From: Piscirickettsia litoralis
GTDB lineage: Bacteria; Pseudomonadota; Gammaproteobacteria; Piscirickettsiales; Piscirickettsiaceae
Assembly (NCBI RefSeq): GCF_001720395.1
Contig: NZ_MDTU01000001.1
Location: 1,461,217-1,525,216, forward strand
DNA: 64,000 bases
Direction: 5' to 3'
Part shown: piece by piece, positions 18,544 to 26,797 of the stretch
How positions within the stretch are numbered: the first letter of the stretch is position 1
Layout: each line of letters begins with the position of its first letter
Program-made: the position numbers and the translations under genes
The notes under the pieces: model-generated
What the model was told of the DNA's origin: nothing
What the model saw: only the letters and a program-made list of their open reading frames with translations
Database searches by the model: none

Positions 18544-19725
18544 ATGCCAACCATAAAGCTTCAACATTACAGCATCGTTTCAGCACTCGGTCTTGGTAAA
18601 CAAGCTCAGCTTGGCGCATTACAGCAACAACAATCAGGACTCACTCCTTGCGACTATCCAGAAGCGACTATCAATAGTTATATCGGCAAAGTGACAGGCT
18701 TAGAATACGCTTTTGCCCCAGAAGCTCTTAAAGAGTATCAGTGCCGCAATCAACAAATTGTCCAACTTGCCCTAGAGACCGATGGCTTTATCGGTGCAGT
18801 AAATCAGGCAAAATCTCGTTATGGCACATCTCGTATTGCCACGCTCATCGGCACGACTAGCTCTGGCCTCGAAGAGGTTGAAAAAGCCTATCGCGCATCA
18901 CATAACGGTCTGTGGCCTCAAGATTTTAATTATCGACGAACCTCTTATAATGGTGCAACCAGTGAATTTATCAGCCGCTACTTAGGACTCACCGGACTTC
19001 ATTACACCATAGGCAATGCGTGCACCTCTAGCCTCAGTGTTTTTAACCAGGCAGCGCGCTTAATACGAGCGGGCATCGTCGATGCGGCTGTCGTTGGTGG
19101 CGTTGAAAGCCTATGCTTAACCACATTACAAGGCTTTAACTCATTAGAATTACTCAGCCCTGAACCCTGCCGCCCCTGTGATCAACACCGCAATGGCCTT
19201 AATATCGGTGAAGGCGCTGGGTTTATTTTACTCGAAAAGGCGAGCATAGCGACTGGAGACATCATTCTTGCCAGCAGCGGTGAAAGCAGCGACGCTCATC
19301 ATATTTCCACCCCCTCAGCCGATGCAATCGGTGCAGTTTATTCCATGCAACAGGCGCTCAAACAAGCGAAGCTGCAAACTCAAGATATCGGCTATATCAA
19401 CAGTCACGGCACCGCCAGCCTTGTCAACGACAAAGCAGAAGATCAGGCAATCTGCCAACTTTTTGGCAACAAAACACCTTATAGTTCAACCAAAGGCTGG
19501 ACCGGTCACACCCTGGGGGCTGCCGGTGCAATCGAGACTATCTTTACCGCCTTAGCGCTAGAGCAACAAACCTTGTGGGGCACATTGAATTTACAAGAAC
19601 AAGACAAAGCAATACAAGGTAACGTCATCAAGGAAAATACCCAAGCCAGCCTTAATCATGCCCTGGTACACTCCATAGGCTTTGGGGGCAATAACTCCAG
19701 TCTGATATTAAGCCGGGTGCGCTAA
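18544..19725 (+). CDS. Beta-ketoacyl-ACP synthase (ApeO/FabF-like)
   Basis: This is the elongating ketosynthase of the cluster. The 393-residue protein has the complete thiolase-fold triad: C160 in GNACTSSLS, H288 in NSHGTAS and H322 in GWTGHTLGAAGA. Length and motifs match FabF-like ketosynthases of aryl polyene clusters. It begins three bases after the LolA-like gene and is followed one base later by a shorter ketosynthase-like protein that is probably its heterodimer partner. Frame and motifs are intact, unlike several neighbours. Confidence 0.9.
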   Translation: MPTIKLQHYSIVSALGLGKQAQLGALQQQQSGLTPCDYPEATINSYIGKVTGLEYAFAPEALKEYQCRNQQIVQLALETDGFIGAVNQAKSRYGTSRIATLIGTTSSGLEEVEKAYRASHNGLWPQDFNYRRTSYNGATSEFISRYLGLTGLHYTIGNACTSSLSVFNQAARLIRAGIVDAAVVGGVESLCLTTLQGFNSLELLSPEPCRPCDQHRNGLNIGEGAGFILLEKASIATGDIILASSGESSDAHHISTPSADAIGAVYSMQQALKQAKLQTQDIGYINSHGTASLVNDKAEDQAICQLFGNKTPYSSTKGWTGHTLGAAGAIETIFTALALEQQTLWGTLNLQEQDKAIQGNVIKENTQASLNHALVHSIGFGGNNSSLILSRVR

Positions 19726-19726
19726 C

Positions 19727-20539
19727 ATGAAAATTTATATTGAAAAAATAGGCTTAATTCTTCCTGGCCTGCATCATTGGTCAGCATTTAAAAACTTCTG
19801 CCAAACTCAAGATCAGCGAGTAGCACTTAAGCAATGCGAGCCAGCTTTGCAGGTTGAAGGCGTCAACAAACGTGCTTTACAGCGCGTTCCTTATATTTGT
19901 CGCTTAGCACTCGCAGCACTATCACAAGCGATTGATATTAACACGACACAAGCCAAACAGCCGGTTGGAATCTTCGCCTCCAGTATTGGTGATAGCGCAA
20001 CATTAGATCATATCTGCAACTCACTACTAGAATCTCCGCCCTATGTCTCACCATTAAAATTCAGCCATTCATTACTGAATACGGCCGCTGGCGTCTGGAG
20101 CATTCAAACCAATAATCATAGTCAAACAATCAGCCTATCGGCCTGTGAGTATAGCGCCGCTTGTGCGCTCTTAGAAACCGTATTACAAACACATATAGAA
20201 AATAAAAATACAATCGCTTGCTGCTATGATATTAATACCCATTTTCCAGATAATCCATTTATTAATATTCAAGACAGCGCTGCCATTGCTTGGCATGCAA
20301 CTCCAATAAAAACAACTAACACACTCACAACGCTTAATATTCAAGTCATAGATCAGCAGGCTATTAACCAACAAGACAACTGGCAAAGCAAAGACAGCAG
20401 ATTAAATACACTGTATTTAGAAAATCCTGCAGCAAAACTACTCCCTTTGCTCGAAGCCATCGCCTGCGAGCGCGAACACACAATTCAATTACAGCTATCG
20501 GCCGAGACGGCACTGAATATTGAGGTAAAGCCATGTTAA
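19727..20539 (+). CDS. Ketosynthase-like partner protein (beta-ketoacyl synthase N-terminal-like)
   Basis: The 270-residue protein covers roughly the N-terminal half of a ketosynthase. A cysteine in SLSACEYSAACA sits where the active-site Cys would align, but the protein ends before the HGT and GH motifs, so it cannot have a normal catalytic triad. Short proteins of this sort occur beside the full ketosynthase in aryl polyene clusters, where the two form a heterodimer that controls chain length. It starts one base after the full ketosynthase and overlaps the following dehydratase by 7 bases. Confidence 0.7.
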   Translation: MKIYIEKIGLILPGLHHWSAFKNFCQTQDQRVALKQCEPALQVEGVNKRALQRVPYICRLALAALSQAIDINTTQAKQPVGIFASSIGDSATLDHICNSLLESPPYVSPLKFSHSLLNTAAGVWSIQTNNHSQTISLSACEYSAACALLETVLQTHIENKNTIACCYDINTHFPDNPFINIQDSAAIAWHATPIKTTNTLTTLNIQVIDQQAINQQDNWQSKDSRLNTLYLENPAAKLLPLLEAIACEREHTIQLQLSAETALNIEVKPC

Positions 20540-20968
20540 TAGCAACTGGCCAAATTGCTGATTATTTACCGCATACCAGCCCTATGCTCTTACTTGAAAG
20601 TGCCAAACTACATGATAATACTAGGCTAAGTGCCTATAGCAATACCCACTTAAACTCGCCTCACCCTTTACATAATGACCACGGTCATTTAAGCATTTAT
20701 ACTGGAATAGAGTATGCAGCCCAAGCCGCCGCACTGCATATCGGCTTAACCATTACAAATACCCCCCCCCAATAAACCCCAATCCGGTGTTCTCGTCCAG
20801 GCCAAAAACTTAACCGCTTATCAGCGTTATCTTGATAGCAATTCATCAACGTTAACCATTCAGGTTGAACAACAAATTATTTTAAACTCTACTTTTTGCT
20901 ACACCTTCTCTATTAAAGCGGCTAACCAACCCTGTTTAACAGGTGAAATTATGATACAACAAGGATAA
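20533..20968 (+). pseudogene. Hotdog dehydratase (ApeP-like), frameshifted at a C9 tract
   Basis: The N-terminal frame has the start of a hotdog dehydratase: IADYLPHTSPMLLLESA, then GHLSIYTGIEYAAQAAALH, which resembles ApeP-type 3-hydroxyacyl-ACP dehydratases. It stops just after a run of nine C at 20762-20770. With eight C the frame continues as NTPPNKPQSGVLVQAKNL to GEIMIQQG and a stop at 20966-20968, giving about 144 residues. The enzyme would work with the ketoreductase in each polyene elongation cycle. Nine C in a row is striking in DNA of this composition and could be a switch or an error. Confidence 0.75.
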
Positions 20969-20977
20969 TAAAATACC

Positions 20978-21703
20978 ATGAAAAAACGTGCATTAATTAC
21001 CGGAGCGAGTGGTGTACTCGGCACAGCAATTACTCAGCGTTTAGCCAAAGATTTTGAAGTACTCGTCCATAGCCATAAAAATATTGCCAAAGGCAATCAG
21101 CTAGTTAAAGCAATCATTGATCAAGGTGGCAGTGCCCATATGCTAAACTTCGACTTAAATGATGGCAAACAAGTGCAAACCGCACTAAAACCTTACCAAG
21201 AAGAAAACAGCGCGATTCAAGTGCTGATCAATAATGCCGGCACCCATCAAGACACTCCGTTTGCCGGTATGAATAAAGACCAATGGCAGCACGTGATTAA
21301 TACCCATTTAAATGGCTTTTACCATGTTACTCGAGAAATCATCATGCCAATGATGCGCACGCGCTGGGGCCGTGTTATTAATATTTCATCAGCCGCATCT
21401 GCGGGTAATCGTGGCCAAGTTAACTATTCTGCGGCTAAAGCTGGCTTAGAGGGCGCAACGCGTTCTCTCGCTTTGGAAGTCGCCTCACGGGGCATTACCG
21501 TCAATGCGGTCTCCCCTGGCATCATCGACAGCCAAATGATAGAAAATGCATTTCCTAAAGAGGAAATCAAACGCCTAGTTCCCATGAAACGCGCCGGGCA
21601 ACCCGAAGAGGTCGCCGCCCTCGTTGGTTTTTTATGTTCTGAGGAAGCTAGCTACATTTCAGGCCAAACCATTGGCATCAACGGTGCCTTGCTTACAAGT
21701 TAA
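20978..21703 (+). CDS. 3-oxoacyl-ACP reductase (FabG-like, ApeQ role)
   Basis: This short-chain dehydrogenase would reduce the 3-keto group after each condensation, using NADPH. The 241-residue protein has the cofactor motif TGASGVLG, the NNAG motif at residues 85-88, the catalytic Tyr150 and Lys154 in YSAAK, and the catalytic Ser in NISSAAS. The C-terminal SGQTIGINGA is typical of FabG. It lies 9 bases after the dehydratase, in the order ketosynthase, dehydratase, ketoreductase seen in characterised aryl polyene clusters. The housekeeping fabG is usually with acpP and fabF, so this is the cluster copy. Confidence 0.9.
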   Translation: MKKRALITGASGVLGTAITQRLAKDFEVLVHSHKNIAKGNQLVKAIIDQGGSAHMLNFDLNDGKQVQTALKPYQEENSAIQVLINNAGTHQDTPFAGMNKDQWQHVINTHLNGFYHVTREIIMPMMRTRWGRVINISSAASAGNRGQVNYSAAKAGLEGATRSLALEVASRGITVNAVSPGIIDSQMIENAFPKEEIKRLVPMKRAGQPEEVAALVGFLCSEEASYISGQTIGINGALLTS

Positions 21704-21707
21704 TCCT

Positions 21708-22490
21708 ATGGAAATTATTGCGATCATCCCAGCACTCAATGAAGAAAAAACGCTACAGGCCGTCATTGAAGGTACACTCGAATATATCCAAAATATTATT
21801 GTTATTAGCGATGGCTCAACCGATCGCACTCAAGCAATAATCAATCAATATCCAGTGCAATGTATTCAAAATCCAACACGCTTAGGTAAAGGCGCAAGCC
21901 TATTGAAGGCCTTTGCCCTAGCAAAAGAACAACAAGCCGATGCAGTACTCACTCTCGATGCTGATGGTCAGCACCTCCCTCAATTTCTCCCTGATTTTAT
22001 TAATGCAGCAACCCATTACCCTGAATCATTGCTTATCGGCGTCCGCCAAAATAAAACCGCTCATGCACCGAAATTACGCCACATGGCCAACTGCATTGCT
22101 GATTTTTGGATTTCATGGGCAGCAGGGTCACGCTTAAAAGACACCCAATGCGGCTATCGACTTTATCCGATCAAAAGCCTGCCCAAAACCTCAGAACAGT
22201 GCTCCTTAAGTGATGGTTTTAGTGATGAAAGCCGGTTATTAATCAATAGCCTCTGGCAAGGCTACTCTTGCTTGGGCGTGCCAATTTCAACGATTTATAA
22301 AGAAGACGCTCGCCCGAGCTATTTTCACCCCAGTAAAGATGTGATGAGAATCATCCGCATTGTCGCGACTAAACTTTTACAAAAAAAATTTAACCTTCCT
22401 GGACTTTATCAGGTAATTTTTGGCCCACCCATGACCATTTTAAATAATAACTTACTAAAACAAGCAAAAGAAGAGCGCTATAATGATTGA
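21708..22490 (+). CDS. Family 2 glycosyltransferase
   Basis: The 260-residue protein begins MEIIAIIPALNEEKTL, a GT-A fold start, with the nucleotide-sugar motif ISDGSTDRT and the metal-binding DADGQH. It resembles DPM1/DPG synthase-like enzymes without C-terminal membrane segments. Aryl polyene clusters usually encode one glycosyltransferase of this type, proposed to glycosylate the lipid-linked product. The open frame extends upstream into fabG, but the ATG at 21708, four bases after the fabG stop, gives the correct family start. It overlaps the ABC ATPase gene by 8 bases. Confidence 0.85.
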   Translation: MEIIAIIPALNEEKTLQAVIEGTLEYIQNIIVISDGSTDRTQAIINQYPVQCIQNPTRLGKGASLLKAFALAKEQQADAVLTLDADGQHLPQFLPDFINAATHYPESLLIGVRQNKTAHAPKLRHMANCIADFWISWAAGSRLKDTQCGYRLYPIKSLPKTSEQCSLSDGFSDESRLLINSLWQGYSCLGVPISTIYKEDARPSYFHPSKDVMRIIRIVATKLLQKKFNLPGLYQVIFGPPMTILNNNLLKQAKEERYND

Positions 22491-23205
22491 GTTTATTAAT
22501 GTCAGTAAGCACTATAAAGGGCAAGCAGCTCCGGCTATAGACACTTTAAATTTAACCATAGCACAAGGTGATTTTTTTGGTTTGCTCGGCCCCAATGGCA
22601 GCGGTAAAACCACGCTATTTTCCATGCTTGCAGGTTTATTAAAACCCTCTAAAGGCCAAATTCGTATCAATCAATGCCCTGCAACCCAACAAAAAAAAGT
22701 CATCGGCTTTGTCCCGCAACATATTGCCCTGTATCCACATTTAACCGTCAAAGAAAATATCCAATACTTCGCAAGCCTGTATGGTTTAACGGGTAAGACG
22801 CTAACGAGCCAAGTCAATCAAGTCATTCAATTTACTAAACTTGAAAAATATACTGACCTTTCCCTATCCAAATGCTCAGGAGGTATTCAACGTCGCGCCA
22901 ATATTGCAGCAGGCATCGTCCATCAACCACAGTTACTCCTACTCGATGAGCCGACCGCTCATATTGACCCTTATTCACGTAACATTATTTTCGACGCATT
23001 ACTTTCCTTGCACCAACAAGGCACAACTCTCATTTATACCAGTCACTATCTAGAAGAAGTTGCCAAACTATGCAACCCTATCGCCATACTCGATACGGGT
23101 AAAGTCTTGGCACACGGTAGCTGCCAAGAAGTAATCAAACAAAGCCACGCTGATAATTTAGGCGATGCCTTCTTAGAACTCACCGGAAAACAGCAATCAT
23201 GTTAA
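22483..23205 (+). CDS. ABC-2 type transporter ATP-binding protein
   Basis: The 240-residue ATPase has Walker A GPNGSGKT (residues 36-43), the Q-loop in GFVPQH, the signature region LSKCSGGIQRR and Walker B LLLLDEPT. The pattern is that of ABC-2 export systems such as those for polysaccharides or drugs. The permease follows with an overlap of 7 bases. Placed inside the pigment cluster, the pair most likely exports the polyene or its lipid-linked form across the inner membrane. No MMPL-type exporter, the usual one for such clusters, is encoded in the cluster. Confidence 0.88.
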   Translation: MIEFINVSKHYKGQAAPAIDTLNLTIAQGDFFGLLGPNGSGKTTLFSMLAGLLKPSKGQIRINQCPATQQKKVIGFVPQHIALYPHLTVKENIQYFASLYGLTGKTLTSQVNQVIQFTKLEKYTDLSLSKCSGGIQRRANIAAGIVHQPQLLLLDEPTAHIDPYSRNIIFDALLSLHQQGTTLIYTSHYLEEVAKLCNPIAILDTGKVLAHGSCQEVIKQSHADNLGDAFLELTGKQQSC

Positions 23206-24418
23206 TTTTTACCCATTTTCAAAAAAGAACTTAAATTACTCTGGCGAGACCGACTCGGCATGCTCACCTTATTTGCTATGCCAGCCATTTTTTTGCTGGT
23301 CATCTCTATCATTCAATTTCATACTCTCGAGCAAAACGGCCCGTCTTTAACGCTTTACCTCATCAACCAAGATTCAGGAAAACTCAGCAAACAATTTATT
23401 ACAACAATAAAAAAACAGCCGAGCATTGATATAAAAACACTAAACCCCAAAGAAACAAGATTAATTCAGCGTGCCAAAAAACAGGTTGCTTCTCATGCAA
23501 ATCGAGTTTTAATTGAGATCTCCGCCGATGCCAGTGAGAAATTTAGCCAAATCATTAAACAACAGAGCATCGGTCAATCAAGTGCCCAAAAAAGCCACAC
23601 CCATTATCACAATCACCACCAGCCCCACAGCACCGCATGTATTCATAGAGTCACTGCATGAGCAAATCAATAAGGCATTAACCGAACTTCAACTTCAAAC
23701 CGCACAGAGTGTCATGAGCGAGGTCTTAGGCACTCCAATCAAGCCACCTGCAAACCTCACTGGTTTCATCCATTTTAATCATCCAAACGCACATCAAGAT
23801 AATAACTCAACGATTATCCACAATGTCAGCGCTTGGGCCGTTTTTGGCATGTTTTTTATTATTATCCCTGCGGCAGGCACCTTACTACGAGAACGTGATT
23901 GCGGCGTATTAGATCGCATCTTTATCGCTCCAGCACATAAAGCTGGCTTTTTACTGGGCAAAATGTTGAGTTACCTCGTGATTAATCTCTGCCAGCTACT
24001 ATTAATGTTTGTTATCGCTTATTTTATCTTTCCGTTGTTACACTTGCCGGCATTAGAGTTAACAAGCCTAGCCCTATTACTCAGCTTAACCAGCGGCTTG
24101 GTTATCTCTATCACCGCCGCCTGCACTGCCATTCTTTTAGGCAGCTGGCTAAGAAGTTATGAACAAGTCTCAAGCATCGGTAGTTTATTTGTCATTGTCG
24201 CCGCCGCCATCGGTGGCATTATGGTGCCAACTTATCTGATGCCAGAGAACTTACAGCTCATCAGTCACTACTCCCCACTCTATTGGGCACAACAACTCCT
24301 TTGGCAATCCTTAAATCATAACTTCCCCAGCCTGCTGCTCATTGGCAACTCATTGTTATTTGCTGTTGTTTGCTTTTTAGTGGGTAGTTATAAACTCTCA
24401 AAAATCTCTGAGCGCTAA
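23199..24418 (+). pseudogene. ABC-2 type transporter permease, two frameshifts
   Basis: The C-terminal half has the ABC-2 permease layout: a large periplasmic region, then about five membrane segments from AVFGMFFIIIP to LLFAVVCFLVG. The start ATG at 23199 overlaps the ATPase gene. Two A6 runs, 23221-23226 and 23588-23593, each hold one base too many. With A5 the frames join as FQKELKLLWRDRLGML and, further on, SAQKATPIITIT, giving one protein of about 405 residues with an N-terminal membrane segment. Two independent events in one gene make the locus either truly broken or poorly read. Confidence 0.8.
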
Positions 24419-25033
24419 ATGCTATACCTTAGAATCTTCCTTGTTATCGCTTATCCACTGATTATTTTCTTAGCAATTAAATCAGGCATCAGTTCAATTA
24501 CAGTACTTTTCTTAATCAGTTTTTTACTTTTTCATAGCTATAAACAACTCCTCAAAAAAAATTACCTTAACTTGATTATATTATTTGCGCTGTTGATTGC
24601 TCTGTGTTTTGCCTTTTTTTATGCTCACGCCATCACTTTAAAGCTCACTCCTGCTTTTATTAACTTTGCCATCGCTGCTATTTTTTTAGCAAGCTTAAAG
24701 AAAGAATCCCCTTTGATTGCCCAATACGCTAAGCTTGAACGCTCGCCTTTGCCTTCCCAGGTTCAAGCTTACTGCCGGCAGATGACGCTTGCTTGGGGCG
24801 TGTTTCTAACCGCTCAAGGCATGATTTGTATTTTACTCAGTGTCTATACCAGTAATTTTATTTGGCTACTTTACACTGCGATTATTAACTATATTATTAC
24901 TGGGCTTTTTTTCATTCTTGAGTATTATTACCGCAGCTACCGATTTCCTGAGCGCGCTCATGGCTTAATTAATAGCATTAAAAATACAATCATTCACTCC
25001 CCAAAAGTGATAAAAAACAACCTCAAGCCCTAG
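24419..25033 (+). CDS. Multi-pass membrane protein of the pigment cluster (COG4648-like)
   Basis: The 204-residue protein has about six hydrophobic segments, with a soluble loop containing SPLPSQVQAYCRQMTLAWG. The last segments lead into EYYYRSYRFPERAH. This layout resembles the COG4648 membrane proteins that recur in aryl polyene clusters and have no proven role. It starts directly at the end of the ABC permease gene. It is the last gene before a gap of about 310 bases, so the first transcription unit may end here. Confidence 0.7.
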   Translation: MLYLRIFLVIAYPLIIFLAIKSGISSITVLFLISFLLFHSYKQLLKKNYLNLIILFALLIALCFAFFYAHAITLKLTPAFINFAIAAIFLASLKKESPLIAQYAKLERSPLPSQVQAYCRQMTLAWGVFLTAQGMICILLSVYTSNFIWLLYTAIINYIITGLFFILEYYYRSYRFPERAHGLINSIKNTIIHSPKVIKNNLKP

Positions 25034-25347
25034 CGCATTCTAAATGCTCATAATACTTGAAAAAACAGCAACTTTTGATTTACACTGCCCTAACATTAAA
25101 TGAACAAAAGGATTTGATACATCAACACACGCCCATTATATACGCTTTTGGCAAGTTAACGCATGAACAGTGTAACACCCGCTATTAAGCTTAATTTAAG
25201 CAAAGCTCGCTATTCTTCCGAGTCAAGCTGCCGGATTTTAGTTATAATGATCAAAAATTTAATCATAACTAATTTTTGGCGAATAAGGCGCTCATGTGAG
25301 GGGCACCAAGTCAAAAATATAAGTTTTTATAAAATAGGATAAAAAGC
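25034..25347 (+). other. Intergenic region within the pigment cluster
   Basis: This 314-base gap carries no convincing open frame. It contains a TATAAT at 25243-25248 without a clear -35 and, around it, an imperfect inverted repeat (AGTTAT near 25240 and ATAACT near 25265). It probably holds the promoter of the downstream lipoprotein, ACP, methyltransferase and flavoprotein genes, and might bind a regulator. Confidence 0.4.
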
Positions 25348-25734
25348 ATGAAAAAACTCAAGTTACTCTTAATCGCAACTTTAGTCGCTGTTGTCGCAGG
25401 ATGTTCAACTACACTGTATAATGTCAACAATCACCCTGTCCCCAACAGTATCACCTCCCCTCAAATGAAAAAAGCAATCTTAACGGCTGGTGGGCAGATC
25501 GGCTGGAAGATGACAGAAGTCAAACCAGGACTGATTAAAGCAACCTATGCTCAAGGCAAACACCTTGCTGTAGTCAATATCAAATATAGCACTCAATCCT
25601 TCAGCATTACCCGTGCCAACAGTGCGGGCTTCGAATACGACGCTAAAAACAGCACTATTCGCCGCCACTATAACTGGTGGATCAGCAACCTTGAGAAGAA
25701 AATCATCGCTCAAGTTAACTTAGCTGCCCATTAA
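25348..25734 (+). CDS. Small lipoprotein
   Basis: The 128-residue product has a lipoprotein signal peptide, MKKLKLLLIATLVAVVAGC, with the lipobox VAGC, so it is likely lipid-anchored in the outer membrane. The mature part is a compact alpha/beta sequence with GGQIGWKMTEVKPG and a C-terminal HYNWWISNL. Small lipoproteins with a similar GW...PG and YN.WI.NL pattern are common in proteobacteria without known function. A strong hairpin follows the gene. It lies inside the pigment cluster, so a role in product localisation is possible but unproven. Confidence 0.75.
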   Translation: MKKLKLLLIATLVAVVAGCSTTLYNVNNHPVPNSITSPQMKKAILTAGGQIGWKMTEVKPGLIKATYAQGKHLAVVNIKYSTQSFSITRANSAGFEYDAKNSTIRRHYNWWISNLEKKIIAQVNLAAH

Positions 25735-25752
25735 TCATATAATTAATAATTC

Positions 25753-25779
25753 GCACAGAAGTCATATTTACTTCTGTGC
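25753..25779 (+). terminator. Terminator-like hairpin after the lipoprotein gene
   Basis: GCACAGAAGT and ACTTCTGTGC form a perfect 10-bp stem with a 7-base loop. The T-tract after it is weak, so termination may be partial. Confidence 0.6.
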
Positions 25780-25818
25780 CTTATTGTCCCTGGTTATTAA
25801 ATATAAAAAGGTAAACAC

Positions 25819-26085
25819 GTGGAACAGACCCCTTTTCAATTAGAAATTGCTCAACTCATGGTTGAAGTCTTGCACCTAGACATGGCCGCAGAGCAAATTT
25901 CCCCAGAAGAGCCTCTTTTCAGTGACGATGGCCTTGCCCTAGATTCTATCGATGGTTTAGAACTTGCCACTGTTTTAGAAAAAAAATACAGCTGTGGCTT
26001 ACGCTCAGATGATAAGAGCAATGATCAAGCATTTACTTCTCTTGCCACGCTCGCCGCCTTCGTTGAAAAAAATAAAACGAAATAA
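25819..26085 (+). CDS. Acyl carrier protein of the pigment cluster
   Basis: The 88-residue acidic helical protein has the phosphopantetheine attachment serine S43 in LALDSIDGLELA, the form seen in aryl polyene ACPs. The growing polyene would be tethered here. It is encoded about 85 bases after the lipoprotein and 1 base before the methyltransferase. Characterised clusters usually have two ACPs; only this one is found in the window, so a second may be elsewhere or dispensable. The start is a GTG at 25819 preceded by AAAAGG. Confidence 0.88.
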   Translation: MEQTPFQLEIAQLMVEVLHLDMAAEQISPEEPLFSDDGLALDSIDGLELATVLEKKYSCGLRSDDKSNDQAFTSLATLAAFVEKNKTK

Positions 26086-26086
26086 T

Positions 26087-26797
26087 ATGAACTCGGCTAG
26101 CGAACAAGATTATTCTTATGTCGCCGATACCAAGATCGGTGTGTGGTTTTTAAAGACAAGAACCTGGCGAGACCAAGTATTACGTGCTGCAATTAAACAA
26201 TTAGAAGGTTTAATCCCAGAAAAACAGCCTCGCTATCACACAATATTAGATATCGGCTGTGGCCATGGCTTAAGTTTCAGGCTGTTACAACGTCGCTTCC
26301 ACCCTAAAAAAATCATCGGCTTAGATATAGAAACCACCGATATGGGCCCACAAGCACGCCATGCTGCCAAAACATGTGCCTGTACGACTGAGATTCTTCA
26401 TAATCATGCCGCTAAAATCAATCTGGCAGATCACTCTGTTGACCTTATCTTTTGTCACCAGGCATTTCACCATATTGTGGAGCAAGAACAAGCGCTAAAT
26501 GAGTTCTATCGCCTCTTAAAGCCAGGCGGATTACTCCTATTCGCTGAGTCTACGCGTAGCTATATCCACTCTTGGAGCATTCGGTTATTTTTTCGCCACC
26601 CCATGCATGTTCAACGTGATGCTGCTGAATATATCCATATGATCAAAAAAGCCGGCTTTAAGCTTGATCAAAACCACACCTCAACCCCCGACCTCTGGTG
26701 GGCGCGTTCAGACTATGGCTTAATTCATAAGTTATTTGGCTATAAAAAGCCACTAAAAGAGCCTAAACTCCTTAATTTAGTCGCTATAAAACCATGA
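26087..26797 (+). CDS. Class I SAM-dependent methyltransferase
   Basis: The 236-residue protein has the SAM-binding motif LDIGCGHG near residue 56, the acidic ribose-binding position in GLDIET, and the post-motif YRLLKPGGLLLFAE. Methyltransferases of this type accompany aryl polyene clusters and probably methylate the aryl head group. The ATG at 26087, one base after the ACP stop, gives a normal start; an out-of-place upstream ATG at 25994 lies within the ACP gene. The 3' end overlaps the flavoprotein gene by 4 bases. Confidence 0.85.
   Translation: MNSASEQDYSYVADTKIGVWFLKTRTWRDQVLRAAIKQLEGLIPEKQPRYHTILDIGCGHGLSFRLLQRRFHPKKIIGLDIETTDMGPQARHAAKTCACTTEILHNHAAKINLADHSVDLIFCHQAFHHIVEQEQALNEFYRLLKPGGLLLFAESTRSYIHSWSIRLFFRHPMHVQRDAAEYIHMIKKAGFKLDQNHTSTPDLWWARSDYGLIHKLFGYKKPLKEPKLLNLVAIKP

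Noticed and set aside
23513..23661. Two separate overlapping permease genes
   Set aside because: The two frames form a single ABC-2 permease once the A6 run at 23588-23593 is shortened by one base.
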